Positions 55,975 through 64,000 of a stretch of 64,000 nt of DNA are shown here, piece after piece. This DNA is from Hemileia vastatrix (taxonomy: Eukaryota > Basidiomycota > Pucciniomycetes > Pucciniales > Zaghouaniaceae). The position numbers and the translations under genes are program-made. The stretch is from positions 14,684,498 through 14,748,497 of the forward strand of contig JASXTE010000017.1 of NCBI GenBank assembly GCA_030280995.1, written 5' to 3'. Numbering within the stretch: the first letter of the stretch is position 1; every line of letters starts with the position of its first letter. The notes beneath the pieces were generated by a model. It ran no database searches, was not told where the DNA came from, and was given only the letters and a program-made list of their open reading frames with translations.

Positions 55975-56660
55975 CTCCAGCAAGAGGGTAAACTGCAATT
56001 ATCTCATCAAAACCCGATAAAAAATCTCGGTATAATTAAAACTCAAAGAAATAATTTATGTGAAAATGTTATTCCGGACCTCCAGCAAGAGGTTAAACTG
56101 CAAGTATCTCCTTCTATTACGGACCTCCAGCAAGAGGGTAAACTGCAAAAATCTTATCAAAACCTGATTAAAAATCTTAGTATAATTAAAACTCAAAAAA
56201 ATAATTTATGTGAAAATGTTATTCCGGACCTCCAGCAAGAGGTTAAACTGCAAGTATCTCCTTCTATTACGGACCTCCAGCAAGAGGGTAAACTGCAAAA
56301 ATCTTATCAAAACCCGATTAAAAATCTTATTATAATTAAAACACAAAAAAATAATTTTTGTGAAAATGTTATTCCGGACCTCCAGCAAGAGGTTAAACTG
56401 CAATTATCTCCTTCTATTATGGACCTCCAGCAAGAGGGTAAACTGCAAAAATCTCATCAAAACCAAATTAAAAATCTCAGTATAAGTAAAACACAAAAAA
56501 ATAATTTTTGTGATAATGTTATTCCGGACCTCCAGCAAGAGGGTAAACTGCGAAAATCTTATCAAAATCCAATAAAAAATCTCAGTATAATTAAAACTCA
56601 AAAAAATAATTTTTGTGAAAATTCAATTCCGGTCCTCCAGCAAGAGGTTAAACTGCCAAC
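55975..56660 (+). repeat. In-frame 150-bp tandem repeat in Ret-3 pol
   Basis: Nine copies of the peptide DLQQE(G/V)KL(Q), alternately 35 and 15 residues apart, i.e. a 50-residue (150-bp) unit such as 56122 to 56272. The DNA core is CTCCAGCAAGAGGTTAAACT, the coding version of the motif found in the 3' arrays. Lies between the frameshift site and RT. Confidence 0.85.
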
Positions 56661-59600
56661 TTTCTTTACGGGCAATTTACTGTTGGATAAGGGAAGCAAA
56701 GGTGTTGGAAAATCTGTTTATAAATTAGACGAGGGAAAGGAGAAAAGGGTAAAATTTAAAAATGAAATAAAATATTTTTCTAATTTTTCTTATTCCGATT
56801 CTGGCGATGAAGAAGATTCATTTGATGAAATATGTAATGGCGATACAAAAGTAAATGTTTTACCTCAAGTTTATTTAGATGTGGACGCAGCCAAATATAA
56901 GAAGGTAGCAAATAAAGTTCGACCTATTAATGAACCGCTACCTGCTGAATTAAATCCACCCTTGAGAAGACCAAGGTTATCAAGAGATCCTTATGAAAGT
57001 CCCTTGGTAAAGAATCCGCCTGAATTTTCTGAGACGTCAAGAATCACTTTTGAGAGACTGGGTGTTGTTAATTTTGGACCTGATGGTTGGTTGTCTGGAG
57101 AAGAAAAGAAGTTGTTGTTGGATGTGATGGTCAAGCGAGAGAAGGCCATTGCTTTTGTAGAAGAGGAGAGGGGTGTGTTGAAGCATTCCTATGGGGAGCC
57201 TTACAAGATTCCTGTGGTATGTCATGAACCGTGGCAGCAGAAACCGATTCCTATTCCGGCTGCATTAAAAGAAGCTTATATCGAAGTTGTCAGAGAACGG
57301 ATATGCACTGGACTGTATGAGCAATCAACGTCAAGTTATTCTAGTCCGGTATTTTGTATCAAGAAACCGAATGGCAAGCTTAGAGTTGTTCATGATCTTA
57401 GGGAATTAAATAGGGTTACAATAAAGGATGCTGGGATACCGCCTAGTGCTGAGGAGTTTGTTGAAGCGTTTTCAGGGAGAGTGTGTTATGGTTTGGGAGA
57501 AATTATGGGTGGATATGATGAGAGAGAGTTACATCCGGACTCAAGGCCTCTCACTACATTCAATACACCACTTGGACGTTTACAGTTAACAAGATTACCT
57601 CAAGGAGCAACAAATTTGGTTGCAGTTTATCAAGCTCAGATGGCTTGGATCCTTCAAGATGAAATTCCACAATATGCTGGAATCTTTATAGATGATGGAG
57701 GAATTAAGGGACCAACAACCGACTATGATAACCAGGTGTTGGAAGAGAATCCTGGGATACGCAAATTCATTTGGGAGTTTGCAATTACTTTAGAAAGAAT
57801 CTTGTTTTGAATTGAAGAGGCTGGTTTAACTATTTCAGGTTCAAAATTTTCATGTTGTGTGCCAGCCTTAGAAATATTAGGCCATGTGGTATGTAGAGAG
57901 GGTAGGATTATGTCCAAGAAGAAAGTTAACAAAATTCTGTCCTGGCCAAGATCCAAGAATACGACCGAAGTTAGAGGGTTTTTAGGCGTCTGCGTATATG
58001 TTAGAATGTTTATTAAGGACTTTTCTTCATTGGCAGCTCCATTGAGACGGTTAACAAGAAAGGATGCAGACTGGGAGTGGGATGAAGAGTGTGAGAAGGC
58101 GTTTGTGAAGTTGAAGGAGGTTGTGGGGAAGGATTTAGTCCTGCACAAGTTGGATTATGGAAAAGATGCTGGCAGAATTTATTTAGCAGTTGATTCAAGT
58201 CAGGTTGCAGCTGGGGCGGTTTTGTCTCAGATGGATAAAGCTGGTTACATCAGGCCCGTTAGGTATGAATCTGTAGTATTTACTGAGGTCGAATCAAGAT
58301 ATTCTCAACCAAAATTGGAATTATGTGGTGTGGCAAAAATACTGAAGAAACTTCAGCATATTTTGTGGGAGCAACATTTTGAGTTGCAAGTGGATGCGAA
58401 ATCGTTAATCCAGATGATTAATTCCCCAAGTTTACCGAATGCACCCATGACAAGATGGGTAGCTTTTATTCAACATTTTTCATTTGATTTAGTTCATAAG
58501 CCTGGCAAAACTTTTACTATGCCAGATGGTTTATCAAGGAGACCACCCACTGAAGAAGATTCAGACTCAGAAGAGTTCAATGAAGATATACCTATTATCA
58601 AAGCCAGCACTAAAGGAGCTGAAGACTTTCCATACCTCCCCCATGAGGTTAAACTGGCAGGACTATTGTGTTTAGATTATGGTGATGATGACCTCCACCA
58701 AGAGGTTAAACTGGAAAATAGTTTTAATGTTAATAAAGGTGTTGGAAAAGGTGTAGATAAATTCGGTAGAAAGGAGGTAGAAGAAGATGTGGTGTATGTA
58801 GAGGAGGATGGATTGGTAGTGTGGGATAGTAGTAAGTTAAGGAATGGTGTATATGTTGGAGAATTAGAGAATTTAAATAAAAAGGTGGATAAAGAGAAAG
58901 AGGTATTTTCAAATACGGTTTACGAAGGATCCAAAGGTTCAGAAGAAAAACGTCGACATAGCTCGATTAAAGATTTATTTAGGGGTCAACAATTATTCGC
59001 TCATTCATGTGCAGGTGATATTGGTGATAGAGAAGTCCCTATTGATGTTATATTAATTGATTTTCAAGATGAAGTCTGGGGTCAGACTGGTTTTTATTTT
59101 TTGTTAGTCAAATATTTGTTGACTTTAGAGAGGCCAGAAGATTGTGAAGACGATGAATGGGTGGCTATCAAGAGGAAGTCATCTATGTTTTACCTATCTG
59201 GTCGACGTTTAATGAGGAGAAGGTATCCAAATCCTCAAGTAGTTATAACTCAACAGAAGGGGCAAGAATTAGTTTTGAAATCACTGCATGAAGATCTCGG
59301 GCATAGAGGCGTTGGAGAAACATTTAGAAGAATTTCTGATCGATTTTGGTGGCCTGGCATGAAGATGGCTGTTAAAAAGTGGGTTCAGTCATGCGAAGAA
59401 TGTCAAAGACAAAGTTATTTAAGGCCAAAAGAACCTGGACACGCAACCGGTGAATATACGCTCTTTGGGAGAGTTAGTTTAGATGCCGTTCATATAAAAG
59501 AGGGACAGTATAAATAGTTAATTGTGGCCAGAGATGATTTATCTGGTTGGGTAGAGGCAGCCCCTCTTATTAATTTAACTGCCAAAAATGTGGCAGAATT

Positions 59601-60342
59601 TTTTTTGAATAATTGGGTATATAGGTATGGGGTGATGAAGTTGGTGACGGTAGATGGAGGTCCTGAATTTGGGACAGAGTTTAAAGAGGCCGTATTAAAA
59701 GTTGGATCAAAGGTTAGGGTAGCAACCCCATATTATACTGAAGCTGAAGGCATGGTTGAAAGAGGGCATCAAGTTATTAAGGATGCTTTAGTTAAAATGT
59801 GTGGGACAAGTGCTGAAAAGTAGAGGCACTATTTACCTTTAGTTTTATTTACTGATCGAATCACTGCCAAAAGGATGACTGGATTTTCACCTTATGAACT
59901 TGTTTTTGGACAGAAAGCAGTTTTACCGGTTGATTTAGAAGCTGAATCATATCTTGGAATTGACTGGGACACGGTCAAAACTACTGAAGAATTATTGTGT
60001 GCAAGAATGATGCAGCTAGAAAAGAAAGAAGAATATTTAGAAAAGGCATATTCACTGATGATGAAGATCCGAAATCAATCAGTCAGATATTGGGATGAGC
60101 GGTTGGCACATCGATTAAGGAAACCTTTGAACCCAGGTGATATGGTCTTGGTGTATAATAGGAGTTTGGAAAGTCAGTGGGGAAAGATGTTTTCAGATAG
60201 GTGGAATGGACCGTATAAAATCAAGGAGCAAGTTTCCGGCGGTTCATATGTGCTAGAAGAGTTGGATGGAGTAGTGTTGAAGAAGAGGGTAGCGGCGGAT
60301 CAAGTGAAACGGTTCTATCCTAGAGGCACCAGGAGTGCCGAA

Positions 60343-60515
60343 GTCTACCTCCGCAATGAGGATAAACTATGACATTTATCAAATTTTATTGAACTCCGAA
60401 ATGAGGATAAACTACAATTTTAATGACTTTTATTAAATTTATACCTCCGCAACGAGGATAAACTATGATATCTACGAAATTTTATGGATTCCTCCGCAAC
60501 GAGTATAAACTATCT
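60343..60515 (+). repeat. Motif copies at the pol stop of Ret-3
   Basis: Four copies of CTCCGCAA(T/C)GAGGATAAACTA: 60348 (forming the last codons LRNEDKL and the stop), 60393, 60444 and 60492. Links the coding and noncoding forms of the motif. Confidence 0.75.
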
Positions 60516-60681
60516 TCTTATTTTTATCAAAAATACTTTACTATCGTTACACTGCATATGGGCGACGAAACTGTGATGAAACATAACAAAATGCGAGAAA
60601 ACCTTCATTGAAAATTTTCAAAATTTAAAATTCTTAAAATATGGGTGAAGATAGTGTTGGAAAATTATAAAAATTTATTGG

Positions 60682-60770
60682 AAGAAGTGTTCACAGGGGA
60701 ACCTTCTTAATTTAATATTGGAAAGTGTGGGGTTAATTGATGGGCTGGCTGCTCTATACACAATTACCCC
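60682..60770 (+). other. Module A in Ret-3
   Basis: Stem 1 AAGAAG (60682-60687) with CTTCTT (60703-60708); stem 2 GGGGTTAATTG (60729-60739) with CAATTACCCC (60761-60770). Both stems differ from Ret-1 by paired changes. A motif copy follows at 60838. Confidence 0.7.
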
Positions 60771-60987
60771 ATAATTTTCGTTTCCAAAATTTTCCCTTTT
60801 TCTAGTTGAATCCTGGCTTTGTCTTTTAATTTTAGGAAGTCCACTAAGACTATAAACTGGAACGAATCAAGAGACACCGCTCTCAACGCCGGATTCAAGA
60901 TTCTTTTTGTTTTATATTGTTTTTGATTTTTTTATGTTAGATTGTGATTTCTTTTCTTTAATATATATTATGAAGTATTGTAAAGGT

Positions 60988-61049
60988 GATGATCACTGGT
61001 GGTCTCTAATCATTTTTATAAATTGGAGGGAGCCCACCCAGTGATCATC
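60988..61049 (+). other. Module B hairpin in Ret-3
   Basis: Outer stem TGATGATCACTGG with CCAGTGATCATCA, 13 bp perfect, then GGTCTC...GGGAGCC inside; loop CATTTTTATAAATT. Confidence 0.7.
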
Positions 61050-61118
61050 ATTATAAAAATTATCTTTTAAAGACTTTCATTTATTTTCTTTTCTTTGAAA
61101 TTTCTTAAAATTGTGTAA

Positions 61119-61187
61119 CCACATCAAGTTGCACTTGGATGTGGGTATGATGTCGAGGGTACGGCTCATCAAATGGCCGGGGTGCAT
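61119..61187 (+). repeat. Module C in Ret-3
   Basis: CCACATCAAGTTGCACTTGG...GGCTCATCAAATGGCCGGGG; same block as in Ret-1 and Ret-2. Confidence 0.6.
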
Positions 61188-61590
61188 CTTTTAAAAATTT
61201 TATTTTGAAATTTTTTTATTATTATTACTTTTTTTTTATCTTTCTTTTCACATTTGTTTATCTTTCTTTAATAATTAAATTTTAACTTTTATTTCAAAAC
61301 TATCTTTTCTAAAATCTTTTATTTTAAATTAAAAACAAATTAAAATTAAAAAAAAAAATTAAAATTAAAAAAAAATTAAAAATTAAAAATAAAAATAAAA
61401 TAAAAAAAAATAAATAAAAAAAAATAATAATAAAATAAAAAAATTAATTAGTTAAATCAAAATTATTATATTTCTCAGTTTTATTTTTTTTAGTTTTCAT
61501 TCTTTTTTAGTTTTATTCATTTAGATTAGACAGGAAACAGGGTCTAGGAGAACTCAATACCAATGGGATTTTACTTCAAGATATCTGTTA
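61188..61590. other. AT-rich spacer in Ret-3
   Basis: Low-complexity A/T runs (AAAAATTAAAATT-type) to about 61480, then a short mixed stretch. No gene. Confidence 0.6.
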
Positions 61591-62680
61591 GTCCTCCAAG
61601 ACTTTAAACTGGCTAATTTTCAAGACTGTCATTAAAGATTTTATATTGGAGCTTTTAGTCCTCCAAGACTTTAAACTGGCTACTGTTCAAGACGTTCTTT
61701 AAGGTTTTTTATACATATTTTGGATCTGTTAGTCCTCCAAGACTTTAAACTGGCAACTGTTCAAGACTTTCGTTAAGGGTTTTATACGAATTTTGGAGCT
61801 GTTAGTCCTCCAAGACTTTAAACTGGCTAATGTTCAAGACATTCTTTAAGTTTTTTTATACGAATTTTGGATCTTTTAGTCCTCCAAGACTTTAAACTGG
61901 CTACTGTGCAAGACGTTCTTTAAGGTTTTTTTTATACATATTTTGGATCTGTTAGTCCTCCAAGACATTAAACTGGCTACTTTTCAAGACTTTCCTTAAG
62001 GTTTTTATACAAATTTTGGAGCTGTTAGTCCTCCAAGACTTTAAACTGGCTACTGTTCAAGACGTTCTTTAAGGTTTTTTTATATACAAATTTTGGAGCT
62101 GTTAGTCCTCCAAGACTTTAAACTGGCTAATTTTCAAGACTATCGTTAAAATTTTTTTATTGGATTTGTTAGGTCCGCCAAGACCTTAAACTGGAGTGTT
62201 ATCAAATGTTAGGTCCACCAAGACCCTAAACTGGACTATTATCAAGCTTTTGGGTCCACCATGACCTTAAACTGGATTTCTTATTGATTAAATGTTTGGT
62301 CCACCATGACTTTAAACTGGTAGTTCATTCATTGTTTAGTCCACTATGACTTTAAACTGGAAAATTAATATCTGCAGGATAATTCAACATTCATTGGTCC
62401 ACTATGACCTTATACTGGATTACTTGTCAATCAAATGTTTGGTCCACTATGACATTAAACTGGATTATCAAATTTATTCAATCTTTGGTCAAGCCTAGGC
62501 GTTACTTAGGAATTTATCAAGTTATTTATGCACCTAAACGATCTTTGGTCCACCAAGACCATAAACTGGCAATCGATTATATGTTTGGTCTACCAAGACT
62601 TTAAATTGGAATGTCAATCTTGTTTGAATAACTCAATTCAATCTTTTAATTTATCACTGTCCACTAAGACTCTAAACTGG
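61591..62680 (+). repeat. Motif array of Ret-3, about 18 copies
   Basis: GTCCTCCAAGACTTTAAACT-GG at about 61591, 61657, 61729, 61803, 61877, 61955, 62028 and 62102 with a 66-78 bp period whose spacers are also similar (TTCAAGAC-TTC-TTAAGG-TTTTTATAC). Then GTCCACCA(A/T)GACCTTAAACTGG forms at about 62173, 62212, 62250, 62297, 62338, 62396, 62442, 62547, 62586 and 62659 at irregular spacing. Confidence 0.9.
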
Positions 62681-63266
62681 TTATTCAATTATTTCTGGAA
62701 TTGGGTGCTGATAAGCTTTAGGAGGTTAAAATTTTAGGTGGTGATGATGCTAAGGAAAGCATAATGGTTAATTAGGTGAAATTTGTGGCGCTTTAACATG
62801 GTCTAAAGTTGAAATTATTATTGGAAGCCTGGCAAAAGTATTTTATGGGTTTGCTGTATAGCAAAGTTTGAAAATTGTGATGAAGGAATCAGAAGTTAGG
62901 ATGGTAGTTGGATCTTAGGGAATGATTTTTTTTAGTGCCTCAGTGTTAGGCCATTTTTTGTGTGAAGCTTGGAGGACCTTATGGCGAGATTGGAATCATA
63001 GAATTCGGCTCAGTGGGGGGCCCTATGAGGTTGGAATCAGGAGTATTCGGCTCATAGGAAGATCCACTCTCTCAATCCTGTGACAAGAAGGAAGACTGGT
63101 ATATGGGAGTCTGAAGGGATTCAAACCTTGCTCTCAGTAGTGGAATCATCACAAGATTTATATTATTTTATTTTATGTTATATCAAGCCAGAGAAGAAAG
63201 AAAACATCATTTATGTTGAAAGTTAAAGAAGACCAAGCAAAAACAAAATTTTATCAAGTTATACTG
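62681..63266. other. Region between motif array and antisense gene in Ret-3
   Basis: No gene seen. Contains a short direct repeat (GGAATCATAGAATTCGGCTC / GGAATCAGGAGTATTCGGCTC) near 62991-63057. Confidence 0.5.
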
Positions 63267-63958
63267 TTAGAAAAGATAATTTCTTTGAAATTGTTCAACA
63301 TCATTATCAAAGCTTTGCATTAAAATTCTTCTTTTCATGAGGTCTTCATGGTTATTAGCTGGAGTTTCTTGAAAATAGGCCAGCATTTTTCGTTTCAACT
63401 CATTAGTAAAGTCAAGAAAAAGATAGCAATGAAAATTTGGATAATGATTGATATAGTCTGTCTTCACTCTACCAACATCATCAGTGTTGGTTATTTCAAC
63501 AGCTAGAAGTTCAAATATGTTATTAAGTCATAGGTTTAGTCAATTTTGATTAAAAGTTTTTTTAGTAAGATAAATAGGGTCTTACATTTAGAGCCAGGAA
63601 ACATAGTCTCAGCAAAGTTAGTTGGGGGCACTGGCGTAATATGATTAGGATCTTGTGAAGGCAAAATTAGGCCTGGATCAACTGATGAAGATTGAACTTT
63701 TGAAGCTGTTTTTGATCTTATTCGTTTTAAGAAGACAGGAATTTTGGATCGCTTTTTAGAAGTTGAGGGATCAGGGAGAGCTGCTGGTCCTAAATATACG
63801 TTTGTTTTAGAAGGAACTATTGGCCAGTTACATTTGACTTTTTTCACACGGCATAAGTCACAAGCTGTCCTGCCAGGAAGATTAGGGTTGGACATTAAAC
63901 AAGGTACCTGGTATTGAGCGCAGAGTTCACATGGAGCGACAAGTTCTTTGGAAGACAT
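63267..63958 (-). CDS. Zinc-cluster gene 3, antisense to Ret-3, intact
   Basis: Two exons on the minus strand, 63958-63586 and 63502-63267, with an 83-nt GTAAGA...TTCTAG intron in phase 1; 202 residues without internal stop. Residues 9-40 carry CELCAQYQVPC then ACDLCRVKKVKC: CX2CX6C, a 12-residue spacer, CX2CX6C. Spacing is that of a Zn(II)2Cys6 cluster, but the basic half (CDLCRVKKVKC) comes second instead of first. A basic Ser/Lys linker follows (STSKKRSKIP), and the second exon has a helical C-terminus (LKRKMLAYFQETP, EDLMKRRILMQSF) shared with gene 1 at 46479. Likely nuclear and DNA-binding by analogy only; no experimental family known to me. Confidence 0.72.
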
Positions 63959-64000
63959 ATTGATGAAGATGAATTTTATAGTTGATTAAAGAAGATGGTG

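Larger units (their letters stand above)
55675..60372 (+). pseudogene. pol: Ret-3 pol: RT, RNase H, integrase, with three in-frame stops
   Basis: One frame, interrupted by TGA (57808-57810), TAG (59515-59517) and TAG (59821-59823). Order: repeat-rich N-terminal region (55975-56660), RT near 57200-57800 (SSPVFCIKKPNGKLRVVHDLRELN; LTTFNTPLG; FIDDGGIKG), RNase H near 58150-58550 (LAVDSSQVAAGA), an acidic linker with two more motif copies, integrase H2C2 (HEDLGHRGVGE...CEECQRQ) and DDE core (VARDDLSGW, VDGGPEFG, EGMVERGHQ), and a C-terminal WGKMFSDRWNGPY region. In RT motif A the position expected to be Asp is Glu (GLGEIMGGYDER). Inactive as it stands. Confidence 0.85.
51832..64000 (+). mobile_element. 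Ret-3: long LTR retroelement running off the window
   Basis: 5' LTR 51832-52930, primer site 52934, gag-protease 53108-55717, pol with stops to 60372, motif copies, modules A, B and C, motif array 61591-62680, and an antisense zinc-cluster gene 63267-63958. No second copy of the LTR is found before 64000, so the element should be over 12 kb. It inserted into Ret-2 pol; the 5 bp before it (GACAG, 51827-51831) are the predicted target duplication. Confidence 0.75.

Overview
The window looks like a repeat-dominated, AT-rich stretch of a basidiomycete fungal nuclear genome. The evidence is spliceosomal introns with T-tracts, a fungal delta-8 sphingolipid desaturase, a GID-complex RING protein, Ty3 chromoviruses and CACTA-like ends. 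A TE-rich, low-GC rust (Pucciniales) would fit, but the species is inference. I see no rRNA, tRNA or CRISPR array.

Host genes occupy only 0-4.1 kb, both on +: the 3' part of a delta-8 sphingolipid desaturase (1-1210, three exons) and a five-exon RMD5/GID2-type E3 ligase subunit (2139-4072). Everything else is repeats. 4.6-9.2 kb: a truncated TA-target MITE, then Ret-1, a defective LTR element with gag remains, an acidic ORF and a structured 3' region. 9.2-30.0 kb: a CACTA-like unit made mostly of a tandem array (about 235-bp, then about 607-bp monomers with a 46-bp palindrome), with chromovirus A (12263-21994, TSD GTATT) inserted in it. 30.0-44.6 kb: degenerate chromovirus C (-) whose gag is split by the younger chromovirus B (34038-43765, -, TSD AGTTG). 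45.4-51.8 kb: Ret-2 (-), with a pol tail, structured 3' region, two antisense zinc-cluster ORFs, a 458-bp MITE and a 239-bp CACTA MITE. 51.8 kb to the end: Ret-3 (+), with an LTR, a tRNA-Lys-type primer site, gag-protease, broken pol, the same structured 3' region and an intact antisense zinc-cluster gene.

The most interesting material is the shared design of the Ret family. Downstream of pol come, in order, a two-stem-loop module (A), a long hairpin (B), a conserved block (C) and an array of a 19-22 nt motif ending in TTAAACTGG. In Ret-2 and Ret-3 these are followed by a two-exon gene on the opposite strand coding for a Cys6 cluster whose two halves are in reversed order relative to Zn(II)2Cys6. 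The same motif is also built into the pol reading frame. Base-pair covariation in module A argues that it works as RNA or paired DNA. All three sufficiently complete element types show candidate -1 frameshift heptamers between gag and pol.
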